This document shows positions 10,666 to 21,742 of a stretch of DNA of 51,032 bases, piece after piece. Positions within the stretch are counted from its first letter, which is position 1. Every line of letters starts with the position of its first letter. Under the pieces are notes generated by a model. That model searched no databases. It saw only the letters and a program-made list of their open reading frames with translations, and was not told where the DNA came from. This stretch comes from Larix sibirica. Its lineage: Eukaryota; Streptophyta; Pinopsida; Pinales; Pinaceae. Position numbers and translations under genes: made by a program. The stretch covers positions 1 to 51,032 of the forward strand of contig NWUY0304541230.1 of NCBI GenBank assembly GCA_004151065.3. Reading direction: 5' to 3'.

Positions 10666-11610
10666 CTGAACTAACTATTTTCGTTAGCATCCATAAGAAG
10701 CGTGCGGTTAGGACCCTAATTGTGCACCTACCTTTCTCTTTGTATCTTTGTAAGTAAGTGCAGGGGCATGTATTCCCGTCTGCCTGCCCGACAAGAGGGG
10801 AATAAACTGTTTAGGGGCAACACAATAAAAGGGGGGAGGGGAAGTAACTTTTGAGGGGAAAAATAAGAGAGGTAGGGAAGAGATTCATCTTAGATTATCC
10901 TTCGTGAGAACGCGCCCGACCTTCAAGGGGCGAAACCCCTATTCCCCACTTCCCACAGGGGGGAGGGGACACTATGGCGCAAATGGCGATAGAATGCGGT
11001 ATCGGAGCCATTGAGAATGTTTTCGACATTTGCCTTAAGCCCCTTTCAAACCTCTTCAACTAAGTTTATGGTGAGCATTTTCGTGGGGCGGTAAGAAACC
11101 TGGTTGCCCTTATCTATGGAGACTAACCGGTAGAGAAACTGATAGAGACCTTGATGATAAAGCTTGATGTTATATTCGCTTCGACAAAGCTTAATTTTGA
11201 TTGATTTACTTGCCTGACAAAGCTTGATTTATCAATTTGCCTGCCCTTCTCCTCATATACAGATTATGAGATTATAATGTATTACATACTTCTACAAAAT
11301 TGATTTTTATTTCAATGTGTGTTTTAACTAACCTTTATTTAGTCACATTAATATGAATGACGTATACTTCTAATAACACTCTTTTCATAGGGAGGATACC
11401 TATTGCGCTTCCTATAAATAATAGACTTGTCCCTTAATCATTTCAATAGAAAACTTATAGCTGTAAGCCTGGACTGTAAGGCAGAACCCAAAGGCACATA
11501 CTCAGACGAGACAGGTGAGACAGAACCCTAGGGTGATACTTGAGTAATTTAAGACACCTATTTTGCTTACCCTGCTCTTCATAAGCGTAAGAGCGTAAGA
11601 GAAGGGACCC
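10666..11610. other. intergenic with small AAGCTTGAT repeats
   Basis: ACAAAGCTTGAT-type words recur at 11158-11232. A G-rich/C-rich patch lies near 10920-10975. No gene recognised. Confidence 0.4.
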
Positions 11611-11934
11611 GTGTTTTTACCCTACAATGGCAAGCTGATTAAGGAAGGATGTTTATCCTCAATGGTAGTAGGCTGGTTGAAGGACGGTAAGAACCAATTG
11701 CACCCATCTATATTCCTTCATGAGCTAGGGGGTAAGGAGGATCTAGGCTCTATTGTGCTTTCCCGCCCTCCCCTCTTTATTCCCGACTTAAGGACCTCGC
11801 ATTATTGCCAAGTAAAGATCCAGCAGGCCTGGTCTCAGTCTCTCCCCAATCACACTAGTCAGAAACTACTCGATCTGGTCTGTTCTCCCCAGCTGTTCTA
11901 TATTTGTTCTCTCCTCATAGCAGGAATCCGGTAA
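11611..11934 (+). CDS. unrecognised 107-codon frame, GTG start
   Basis: An open frame from a GTG at 11611 to a stop at 11932-11934. The composition is not obviously repetitive. The C-terminal third has a hydrophobic run (LFYICSLLIAG). I recognise no family and no neighbour suggests a function; the first ATG inside it is 48 bases downstream (11659). It is probably a chance frame, reported because the stretch is not part of a repeat block. Confidence 0.12.
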   Translation: MFLPYNGKLIKEGCLSSMVVGWLKDGKNQLHPSIFLHELGGKEDLGSIVLSRPPLFIPDLRTSHYCQVKIQQAWSQSLPNHTSQKLLDLVCSPQLFYICSLLIAGIR

Positions 11935-11959
11935 GTAAATTTTAGAACGAAGATGCTTG

Positions 11960-12070
11960 TCCGCAGATGATATAATTATTATATTAAAGATTATTCTATT
12001 ATTATTTATTCCTATATATTATTATATAATTATATTATGAATCTTCCTATATTCTTATCTCCAAATTATC
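11960..12070. repeat. AT-only low-complexity run
   Basis: TATTATTATATT-like sequence dominates, with almost no G or C between about 11968 and 12040. Confidence 0.7.
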
Positions 12071-12429
12071 TACCATCTTATTTACTCATTCTTATCTGAG
12101 CTCCGCTTTGGTAAGGTCCTGAAAGAAAGGTCAACCAGCTCTGGCCTGAGGTACGGATTTATCACCCCCTTTATTTAAAGGAAGGAGATAAGGTCCTGGC
12201 GGTAGGTCCCCTTTTTCACCCACGAGCTAGTCCACCTCACTCTAGCAACACGTACGTCTAGCCATTGTCTCGTATGGCGCATGGGGTAATTATTTATCGG
12301 GTATGTGATTGACCGGGCGGGTACTTCTCTCGTCGTCTGGCGGTAGTGTAAATCTTCCCTTCCACGTTGGCTGTAAGGAGCAAGTCTAAACAGGGGGAGA
12401 GCCCATATAGGGACCCGTGAGCATAAAAG
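12071..12429. other. intergenic, nothing recognised
   Basis: No gene or clear repeat seen. Confidence 0.4.
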
Positions 12430-13340
12430 AGCTAAATTGGTAACAGCTGTTTTTAATGGTAAAAGGGTTATTAGATAACTTGGGGCATTTTGGTAACTAA
12501 CTGGGGCTTGAGGTTAAAAACTAACTGCATCAGGTTCAACTGGGCTGTTGTCATAAGATTGCTTGCTGCTATTGGGACCAACTGGTATGAGAACTGTAGT
12601 TTGAACAATGTACTCCAGGTGAACGGCAGCATTAGTTTCCACTGTGTGTGAAGATGCGCCTAACTGGGTGAATAGAGAACTTCGTGCTTTAAGTTAACGT
12701 TGTGTCTCATTCGTTGTCAACTTGTACTGGGTGGATTAGTTAGGGGAATGTTTGCTAAGTCTCACGTCCCCCTGGCTGCTCCGATGCCAACAGCAACATG
12801 TCCATTTATCTATCCGTGCCTACTTGGGTGAACCTCAATCTCACCCGTCTGGTGCCACCCTGGCTCAATGGGTATGCTCGTATGGAAATACCTTGGCTTA
12901 ATCTCTACCGTCTGGTATCAACTTGGCTGCAATGGTGGAGTTTGGGGAATGTATTTTCTACCTAGCCCCTATTTCTGAACGTCTCTATCTAGCCTCTCTC
13001 CCTGGATGGCACTACACTACCTTTCTGACCTTAATGGCTCAACCTGACCTCCCTTAATGGTTCTAGCCCTTGGGTGTAGGTGATTTCTATCGTGGTGGGG
13101 GAAATGGGTATGAGATTTGCTGGTATAGGGTTAGGTTAGGTTAATTATAGCGTGGTGACTTGTTTGTCCTCACTTAACTTGGTGTCTTTACTGGGCGGAC
13201 TTACTTGGCGGACTGGGCGGACTGGGCGGACTGGGCGGGTGCCTTACTTGGTGGTCTTTACTTGGTGGTCCCTTAGTTCTAGGTTTCTGATGACTGGCTC
13301 GTGTAGCCGCCACTGGTGTAGGCATCCTCAAATGGTAAAT
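12430..13340. repeat. degenerate ACTGG / CTTGGTG repeat block with a 9-bp tandem core
   Basis: AACTGGG, GGTTCAACTGG, CTTGGGTG and TGGCTCAATGG words recur throughout. The core at 13207-13239 is a clean 9-bp tandem, GGCGGACTG three times followed by GGCGGGTG, with TTTACTTGGTGGTC duplicated just after it. The frame 13152-13352 that runs through the array is a by-product. Confidence 0.65.
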
Positions 13341-14592
13341 TGCCATATATAAATAACGACTCAATGTATAATCGTCATGGTAGTATGATTATAGCTAAGG
13401 TATAAAGCATCACAAAGGCAGGCGGTAAGATTGCTCACATGTGACTCAAAGTGCCATAGCGTGTGCCGTACCGTGCCGGGATTGCAAATGAACACAGCAC
13501 AACAGCACTACCATTGGCCCATTTACTGCATTGAAAGACAGCGGGACCTACCCTTTCCAACTTCCCTACCCTTCACAACTGCTCTACCCATGAACCTTTT
13601 ACAGGAGGTTGTGGTTTTAATGCCCACCTTCTCTTTACACCCGCCCCAGGAATCCACGCCAGCCTACCCCGATACACATCCCAGTTAGACGTGAACAGGA
13701 AGCAGGTTGTTCTAAGTTCGTTACCTGTTTATGATCCCCCATACCAGGAATTAGGTGGTGGTTATTCTATGTGTTTACCTGTTCTCTTTACCACGTGCCC
13801 TGTCAGTTTGTGAGTGTGAGGTTAATCAGTTAGGTTTTTCAGGTGAGTTAGGGTCATTCCAATAGTAGTAGATAGCAACAAGCCCAGTTGTTCAACGTTA
13901 TCTTCGCCCCCATGACGAGAGGACTGATCGCTACTGCTTGCCCCCTTGAGGAAGGATCGCTACCAGAAAGGTACGTGGGTTCGACCCCCCACGAACAGAA
14001 AAGAATGATCCAACAGCGGAAGGTCCAAGAAAACACACAGCTCACATACCCTTCGAGGGAGGAGGGATAAGCTCATAATACCCTGAGAACAACACGTCCC
14101 CAGAAGATACAGAATATACACATCTAACGGACCGATATGAAGAAGGAGAAGAAGAGCATTCAGTTCAATCCCCCATTACGCATTCAGTTCATCCACACAT
14201 TATGCCTTTCTGGTTACAATCCTACATTACGTTATTTAGGCTTTCAGGAAAGAAACAATCCTCCCATTTCAACTTACAATACTTGCTTACCAATACCACA
14301 TTACGACTTATGTACATCCCCTTTACCACGCGAGGAGCAGCAATGAGGTTCCAACAACATTCAGAGCAATTTGCTTCGAGTTATGCATTTACTTTACAGG
14401 CATTAGTATTATTTGAGCTACTCAGGAGCTTATCGAAGGAAGAGGAATGGAAATGGAATAATCAAGGCAGAATCATACTTTGAGCAGGGGCGGTCCACCA
14501 GACGAACAACAGCCAACAGATAGATTTATTCCCGATAAGGAGGGACGTGGGGGAGGAAAAAGAAAATGGATATTATCATATTACCATAATTA
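13341..14592. other. intergenic; isolated T-arm-like hairpin
   Basis: No gene recognised. CGTGGG/CCCACG (13974-13979, 13988-13993) encloses TTCGACCC, resembling a tRNA T-arm, but no matching acceptor or anticodon arm is present. CATTACG-type words recur near 14175-14240. Confidence 0.4.
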
Positions 14593-15455
14593 CATATATA
14601 ATGCAGGCTTAAAAAATGACTCATCGGGATAGGTTTTACCACAGACAACTTACACATCTTCCGGAGAGGCGTTCCAACTTAACCATCTGACAATAGCAAG
14701 TACCTATCATTCCCATCTAACAGCCCTATAAATAGACACATACACAGAAAAGGACTAACTCCCAACTCCAACAACAGCCCCAGAAAGGCATTGAGCAATT
14801 TATTCACTTGATAGCACACATCTTCCGGGGTAGGACGCTTCGCAAGCAAGGAACTTATAACAGATTTATTAACTTTATAGCATCTCAAGCCCCCTAACAG
14901 CGGCTCTCGTACCCAGCATTCCCATTCCCCAGATAACGTCCCGATAAGTAGCCAGCTCACGGCCCCATCGATGGATTATTCTTCTTTGCTTTCTTTTAAC
15001 CGATGTTGGATGTTTTGGAAAACGATGGAGCATTTCTTCTTGGATTTATTCTTGGATGGGAACCGATCACGTTACTTACGTTGCACCTGCTTTGATAAGT
15101 TGCTAAGCCTATTGTTGTATAATAATGTATATAATGGAAATATGTTGGGCGGGATAGAAACAATTTTAGGTTAAGCCCCTTTAGACTTGATAATTACTTT
15201 TTACTTTTACTTTCCGACTTGAACATCAGTAAGGGTGATCATTGGGTGGCCCCCCCTCCCAGAGGTGTGGGAGCTACATTGCTGCCTGCTTGAGCCTAGA
15301 GCCACTGTACCCCGAGTAAGAATTGGGGAAACCGCCCAAGAAAGAAGTACGCCCGGTCCACCTATATTGCGCTAGAAATTAACTACACACGGGTATACAA
15401 TTATCATTACAACCGGTCACCTGTCAGCCAATAGTTGTTGACCAATACCAGGAGG
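14593..15455. other. intergenic; two promoter-like motifs
   Basis: ACATATATAATG lies at 14592-14603 and GTATATAATG at 15127-15136, both matching the motif at 1776. ACATCTTCCGG occurs twice (about 14653 and 14819). Opposed short frames here show no family resemblance. Confidence 0.35.
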
Positions 15456-15896
15456 TTAACCCGCTAGCCGAGAGAAAGAAAGAAGTAGTGAAGAGAAGGA
15501 AGTAGTTGTAGTAAAGGATTCTAAAAATTTTTTATTTAAGTGTATGTATTTAAGAAGGGAATACTTTTTTGGAATGCTTGCCATATTGGATGGAAGGAAG
15601 GAAGAAGGTACCACACCAAACAACAATGAATGGGGGGCCCCCGTTACCCCCTCTCTCCTGGAAAAGTCCCAGGAGGCTACACAGGATAGAAGCATGCCGA
15701 ACGAATCCAATAGATGCCCGCACCGCAACAACACTGAAAGCGGGTCCCCCGGAAACCCCACGAACCACGAAAGAAAGACATGCATGTAGGTTTTTGGCTC
15801 CCTCGTACTTATAATGCACGAATGGAATATTTGCTTTACCCTGCTACTAAGACAGACAGAAAGGGCAGCGGGATCCTGGCTTCGATCAACAGACAT
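15456..15896 (-). CDS. unrecognised 146-codon frame in GC-rich island
   Basis: The longest unnamed intact frame in the window, 146 codons from an ATG at the 15896 end. The middle is GC-rich, unlike its flanks, and four other frames (minus 15550-15819; plus 15544-15789 and 15569-15814 among them) are also open over the same bases. Such multi-frame openness comes from base composition, so the long frame is weak evidence of coding. The encoded sequence has Ser/Leu-rich hydrophobic patches and a Lys/Ser/Phe tail. I compared it from memory with ccm, mttB, sdh, atp and rps proteins of plant mitochondria and saw no match. Confidence 0.2.
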   Translation of the reverse strand: MSVDRSQDPAALSVCLSSRVKQIFHSCIISTREPKTYMHVFLSWFVGFPGDPLSVLLRCGHLLDSFGMLLSCVASWDFSRREGVTGAPHSLLFGVVPSSFLPSNMASIPKKYSLLKYIHLNKKFLESFTTTTSFSSLLLSFSRLAG

Positions 15897-16329
15897 AATC
15901 TTTGATGGAACTCATCCGAACACACCAGCCAATAGATAAAATAGACTTTCAACAGATGCTTGTTATATACGGATTATCCCCATACCGAGTGTTTGTGTAT
16001 TGAAGCAAGGCTCTTTCTATAAACCAGGGCTTGAATCTTTCTTTAGGGTTATTCCTATGAGAACCAGGTCTATTGTAAGCTTCTATCCTTCCTATTTTGA
16101 CAGGGCTTTTTTTCTTTCCTGGGATTTTTTCAATTGAAATGCAAACTCTCTACGAGCCTCATAATTAAACTCTTTAAAGCAGTGCTATTTCTAAAGAAGG
16201 CAATTAGAACCAGGCAATATGAACACTAGCTGTTAGAAAAAGGGCTTCTGTTCAGTTTCTGTAACCGTTGTTCGTTCCTGGTGGGGTTTCGGGTAGCGGC
16301 TTTCGGATCAAGCAGATTGGGCCAATGCA
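15897..16329. other. intergenic, nothing recognised
   Basis: No gene or clear repeat seen. Confidence 0.4.
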
Positions 16330-16445
16330 GCCTGATGATTTTCCTGATCTATCCTTCCAGCTCCATGGCTCCCCATCCATCCAGCTCCTAGCTCCCGCTC
16401 AATATAGCTCCTCCAGCTCCCTCCAGCTAGGCGAGCTAACCAGAG
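16330..16445. repeat. CCAGCTCC minisatellite
   Basis: CCAGCTCC, CTCCAGCTCC and CCATCCAGCTCC recur about six times between 16358 and 16430. Confidence 0.65.
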
Positions 16446-16899
16446 CAAGTAAGAACCGTTTTTCATGATGGGTACCAGCCATCCGTCCAGCCAATTATTA
16501 TCCCACCCAGTCCAAGTACATTGATTGTTCCGTAGAATCTGAAATTGGATATTATAGGTTATCCTGTGTCCTATCGGTTGTAACCTGCCTAGGTATTCTG
16601 GTTAGCATAAGTAAGATCTCTCTCAACGGGCAAGAATAATATCTCTATCAGCTGACGTTATATACATAATTATACGACAATAAGCTAACATCCTTCATGT
16701 ACCCTTGGTACCATAGAGTTACTTTCGTATCCTCTTCAGAGGTTTCTATCAAATTTGGGTCACAGTAAACACTGTAACTTCTGAATTCTGTATGATCTAG
16801 TGGATACGTCTGAAAGGTAACCCACCAGCCTTAGCAGCAGATCCTATAGTTGCAGATCCCCACTGTTGAACCTGTAAATTAATAACTGTCGAAGTAGCC
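16446..16899. other. intergenic, nothing recognised
   Basis: Mixed-composition sequence without a recognisable gene. Confidence 0.4.
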
Positions 16900-17075
16900 C
16901 CTTTAAATGGTTCAGCGGTTGGAAAAGTATATTAATAAGCAGCCAGTTGTCATTGCCAATAGACCAATAGCCAGTTCTCTTTGCCTTTTCTCATTGCCAG
17001 GAAGTCATAACCAACCGGTCATTCCCAGTGGTTTCATTCCCAGTGGAGTCATTGCCAACCAGTAATTGCACATAG
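16900..17075. repeat. degenerate CATTGCCAGT / CCAGTGG repeat
   Basis: TCATTGCCAAT, TCATTGCCAGG, TCATTCCCAGTGG and TCATTGCCAACC follow one another with irregular spacing. Confidence 0.6.
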
Positions 17076-17321
17076 CAATCATAGCTAAACCTCTCAAACT
17101 CTTACTCAAGCTCAACCCTCTACGGAAGAAGAACCATAGCCCTATACCTCGCGACCTTCGGTGTCGCTAGAGTTAGGTGACTAGCTCGTGGGGCAAGGAA
17201 AAGGAAATAAGGCGATGGCTTGTTTTTTCTACTCGCCGGGAGTAAGGACACAAGGTGGGCCTTTTCAATTATGAGAAATTACCTTTATTTAAGGAGAATC
17301 AGTTCCACTATGTATGGGGAA

Positions 17322-17339
17322 TTTCATTATATAATGAAA
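17322..17339. other. 18-bp perfect palindrome
   Basis: TTTCATTAT followed directly by ATAATGAAA, with no spacer. It could extrude as a small cruciform or be a dimer-binding site. No gene is close enough to suggest a function. Confidence 0.6.
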
Positions 17340-17689
17340 GGAACAAAACCTTTAGGTACCTTAATTTGCATATGCTTCTCCTGCAACTGGATATACTAAT
17401 TAGACTTGTTCAACAGCTACGGAATATACTGTCAACTGCTTTTTTATAAGCTCTTGAGTTGTTCGTAAAGCCTAACATTTATTAGTCACCACAACAGGTT
17501 CTACCATTATGTGTTGGACCAGCTTCTTCGGGTTATTTCGTCTATCCAAACGTGGTCTAACCAGTAAGCGAGCAATCCATCCGTGTCAAGTTATTCCTTT
17601 GTCTCCAGGGATAGCACGATAAAGCGAGAGACTTACCTTCGGCAAGCAACAAGTTCAATCGATCAGCAGGTGTGACTAACTAACAGTAG

Positions 17690-18000
17690 GTGTTACTCTT
17701 CCTTCCCCGTATCGTGTTGGGGGCCTTGTTTCCGCTAAGTAAATAGCAGTGGACTGTGCCGAAATAGGTCCATAAGCGAGGTTCAATTTGCGAGGGTCTA
17801 TAAGGCAGGTTACATAAGGCTGGTGCGCCATAAGGGAAGGTACTCTGAAGCCAAGGGCAAGATCAGAGAGAGGTGCCATTAGGCGGGTGCTGCTATAAGG
17901 AGGGAGGAGCCATCTGGAAAGGAGCCATTATAAGAGAGGTGCAATAAGGCTGGTGCAATTTGCGAGGGTCGATTAGCGAGCGAGGGCCAATCTGTACCCA
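17690..18000. repeat. degenerate ATAAGGCTGGTGC / TTTGCGAGGGTC repeat
   Basis: CAATTTGCGAGGGTC occurs near 17786 and 17956. AAGGCTGGTGC, GGAGCCAT and GAGAGGTGC words recur between them. Confidence 0.6.
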
Positions 18001-19019
18001 TTATGACGCAACAGACCTGCACGCGGGTTACACTTTTCCCCCCTCCTGGACTAGTAACAGAATGCTAAACTTTATCTCAACATGCTGAACACCCTCGAAC
18101 TCCACCTCGACCTTACACATTCAACTAACTTATGAATACAGAACACAAAGGGGCCTACATCGAATGGATCGAAGGAATTAATGGACGATAGATGCTACGA
18201 TGCACCTGTCGAAGATAGTAGGATTTGATCATGCGACAGACAGACACATTTTACACGTTGTACTTTTATCCGCCGCCGGTAGTGACTGTATTTGAAGCGA
18301 GGCCGATAAGGTAATGTGTTTCCTTTTGCGATCCGGGTATGTCGTCAATTAATATATTTAAGCTAATTATTATAATACATAATTAAACAAGCGGTAATAA
18401 TGTGGAAATAAACGGGGCCTTCCTTTTTGTGTTAGAATACAGGGTAGGCGCGCGGAATGCGGGAGTATGATGGGAGAATGCGGATTGAAGGAAAGGAAGC
18501 AAGTGTTAGCAATTATTCAAACTTCATGAGGCAAGCAGGCAATTAAGTATCATAACCTCATGCGATGCCTTATTGGGCAAGCATTATCTATCAGTGTTCC
18601 CCTTGCGATAGCGTCTATCTGTCCTACCACTCGAGTAGGTGTAATCATTAAAAAACCTGGGGATATAGCGTTAGCCATTTCCCTTAGGAGGTAAGCGCGA
18701 AAGCAATAAACCATGCACTCAAAAAAGCTGATCAAACACCAAATCGCGGGAAAATGAAAAATGCGTACCTGAATAAAGAGGGAAAATACAAACTAAGAAG
18801 AGTGCTATTATTCCCACTTGGCTAGGCCGCTTGAGGACTAAGAGTAGAATGCATGGTTTTATATATTGGCTGGCATATATTCTATATTGAAGGAGTAGTC
18901 CCACTTCCCACTATATTGAAGTAGTAGTCCCAGATCGATATTGAGAAAGATTGGAATAACAGCTGAAGATTGGAGATTTAGTTTATTTCATTGATCGACT
19001 CAAAATAGCACTAGCCTAC
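18001..19019. other. intergenic, nothing recognised
   Basis: About 1 kb with no recognisable gene. CTATATTGAAG(G/T)AGTAGTCCCA is duplicated near 18883 and 18913. Confidence 0.4.
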
Positions 19020-19340
19020 GCACCGGTTTATTCACCACCAGCAGGAGAGGCAGCAGAAGAGCCAACACCGGATACAGGGGAAAAGGTAGCTAGAGCAACG
19101 GAGCTAGAGGCAGATCCTTCAGGTGCAGCTTTAGATTGAGTAGACCCAGCACCAGAAGCAAAGGGCATAAGGCCATAGGTAGATCTAGTTCCAAATCCAT
19201 ATATGGATCGGCTAGCTCTAAATTCATATATAGATCCTACAGCAGCAAAGGTAGTACCAGCAATAAAAGCAGCGGAGGCAAATGCAGTGGTTTAAGAAGC
19301 CATTTTCATTTATCCAGTAGAGACAAAGGCGGCGGCTTAA
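19020..19340 (-). repeat. three-base periodic, Gly/Ser/Thr/Ala coding-like block
   Basis: On the minus strand one frame is open for more than 80 codons (roughly 19285 down to 19029), rich in GCT, TCT, GGT and ACT, giving peptides like FASGAGSTQSKAAPEGSASS. Upstream the same frame continues with a TAA in the context TCT-TAA-ACC-ACT-GCA, matching the stop context in the blocks at 8160-8750 and 24040-24930. No start codon or family is convincing. Confidence 0.5.
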
Positions 19341-19679
19341 AAAGCACTCCTTCCGGGTCGAGATACAGAACCGTTTTGCCATCATAGGCGGGGGCCATCC
19401 ATCTAAGAAAGCAGCATCTCGCCTAGCATCTTCACTGGTTCTAGCTTTTTGTCTGGCATCCCTCCCCCTAATTGGTATAAATGGATCCTGCCCCTGGTAA
19501 ATGGATGGTTATATCCTCTCCTGCTGCTAGTAAGTTACAAGCTATCTAATCTATTGCAGTCATCCTAAACAAGCAACTATAGAAACTCTCCTTTTGGTTA
19601 GTGAAAAGCAATAAAAGAATAAGGCAGGCAGTCCATAAAAGAATCTGTATGGTTGGGGCTAGCTAGTATCTATGTGCTA

Positions 19680-20000
19680 GGTAAGCCCAGCATTCGAACT
19701 AGGTAAGCTATAAAGCTCTTAAATCCTTTCTATGGCGTAGGGTTCCTCTCTATGGCAGAGGGTAAAGATAGGCAGAGGTGCAAGAGTAAAGCTATCCAAG
19801 TCTAAAGCTATCTCTGGTCAGGATAATGCTCTTTAGGTATAAAGGGTATCCTCTTAAGGTATCAAGGGTATAAAGCTATCCAAGAATCTATGGCAGTCGT
19901 AATATCCTTTATAGGTACAAGCTATCTAAACCCTATCTATTCCTTTATAGGTACAAGATATCTAAACCCTTTATATGGTTGAGCCTACCCGGAAATATTG
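19680..20000. repeat. degenerate CTATCC / GGTATAAAG repeat
   Basis: TATGGCAGAGGG, AAGCTATCCAAG, GGTATAAAGGGTATC and CCTTTATAGGTACAAG words recur repeatedly. Confidence 0.6.
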
Positions 20001-20005
20001 TGTTA

Positions 20006-20061
20006 TTACCAATTCCTAGATCATAAGCTATAGTTACCAATTCCTAGATCATAAGCTATAG
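20006..20061. repeat. perfect 28-bp tandem duplication
   Basis: Two identical, adjacent 28-bp units (20006-20033 and 20034-20061), each containing TTCCTAGATCATAAGC. Being exact, it is younger than the decayed blocks around it. Confidence 0.9.
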
Positions 20062-20079
20062 TTCATTAACAAGTGAAAT

Positions 20080-21045
20080 GAAAAAGGAAGTATATATTAT
20101 TAGAGTAAGTAGATATTCTTTTTATTCCTCAATAATAGCAACCCTCCATTGGATAAGTTGTCTTATTCCTATAGTTAGTATTGATAGTTAGTTAGAATTT
20201 GAGTTCTTAGTAGTGGTGAGGTTATAGGTTGTTAGAGCTTCTCCTCGGTTAGATGGTTAGTTAGATATTAAATCTCTACTTTATATTATTTCTAATTTAT
20301 TTATCTAGCCTATCTTACTGACGACTTAGATATAAAAAGAAAAGAAGGAATCTATTTTTATACTTGACTGACTTAGTTCTATACCTTCCTTACTAAGAAA
20401 GATACTTTCTCTCTCCTCCTCAGCACCTTGACTAAGCTCCTAAGGATATACAAATGGTGGTTAGCATATAGAATCCTAAGCATATCTAAATGGTGGTTCT
20501 TTTGGGTCTGTCTTAAAGCTACTGAATATATACTCGTTACTATTCCTACTCTTTAAACAAGAGCTTTAGGAATAGCTATTCTTTTTCAACTACATTCCTA
20601 CGCTCAAACAACATTGCTACCTAGGCCAAGCATAGAGAAAATATGAGCTGGTCTATTTAAGATGGCTATAGGGTTGTCCTAGCCCTGGCTTTTACTAAGA
20701 TAATTAATGACTCAACTTTCAAACAGCTAAGGAGCTAATTCTATTTCCTAATTTTGAATATAAAGTGTTATTCTATATCCTTTGCATACTCTATTTAGTT
20801 TTAGTTATTCTATATCCTTTAGTTATCTAGTTATAAAGTACTAGTTAATGAGTAAAGGAAAGGGCGTTAATGAGTAGTTGTTGTCATGTTGTATGGGTTC
20901 CTCTTTTGGTGTTTATCTCGGGATGTTAGGAGCTAGGGTGTGTAAATATAGAATATGTTCGAAAAGGCCTGTTTAAGCGGCGGTGAAAGGGAGGCTTTAC
21001 AGCCTTCCTCGTATTGTTTATTTATATTGACTGAACTGGCTCACT
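20080..21045. repeat. AT-rich degenerate repeat (TAGTTAG / CTATTCCT words)
   Basis: Short TAGTTAG, CTTTAGTTAT, TATATCCTTT and CTCCTTA words recur. No gene is seen. Confidence 0.45.
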
Positions 21046-21262
21046 TCTCTCAGCTACTATATATTGACATATAAAGGAGCTCCTCTCTCTATCCTAAAAT
21101 ACTACTTATATACGCTTGTAGTTCTAGATCCTATGCCTTATAGATAGTTGTAGTGTTTATATGGATAGTTGTTATCCTACCTAGTTCTATTCTTCCTCAA
21201 GTCAGTGAAAAGATAGAGGGAATGAGTTAGAGACGGCTGTAGTGAAAAGGGTTCCTTGGGTT
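21046..21262 (+). repeat. diverged direct duplication, copy 1
   Basis: About 215 bp that reappears at 21516-21742. Landmarks in both copies are AGCTACTATA, TATAAAGGAGCT, TATCCTAAAA, GCTTGTAGTTCT, ATAGTTGTAG, AAAGATAGAGGGAA and ACGGCTGTAGTGAAAAGG. The copies differ by many substitutions and small indels. Confidence 0.75.
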
Positions 21263-21515
21263 AATTGAAGCTCCTAAGTTCCTGGATGAACTATTCTATT
21301 ACTTGATTAACTATGAGAGGATTTACTATTATAGGGTCTTTGCTACAAGGTGATATATTCCCTCTTTATATGGATCTGCTATCTTACGATCCCGGGCAAG
21401 GAATAAAGAAAAGAAAAGCTTAAAGGCCTATCTTAGATGGCTCGAGGGTCCGAAGCAGGGCTATCTGTTCCGTGTCTGATTAATCCCTCTACTTATTATT
21501 ACTTCTATTATTTAG

Positions 21516-21742
21516 AACTTCTATAAGCTACTATAAATTGACGTATAAAGGAGCTACTCTAAATATATCCTAAAAAACTACTTATCTGCTTGTAGTTCTC
21601 TCTCTTTACCCTGATAGGTAGTTGTAGTTCTCCTAGGTTGTAGTCGTAGTTGAGAGTAGTTCTATTCTGATTCTTTAATCAAAAAGATAGAGGGAAAGAC
21701 TAATAGACGGCTGTAGTGAAAAGGGTTCCCTTGTTTCTGACC
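21516..21742 (+). repeat. diverged direct duplication, copy 2
   Basis: Second copy of the unit at 21046-21262, same orientation, 470 bp downstream. The shared 3' landmark ACGGCTGTAGTGAAAAGG is exact. Confidence 0.75.

Noticed and set aside
13974-13993. T-arm-like hairpin with TTCGACCC loop
   Set aside because: The loop is one base too long with a 6-bp stem and there is no acceptor or anticodon arm around it.
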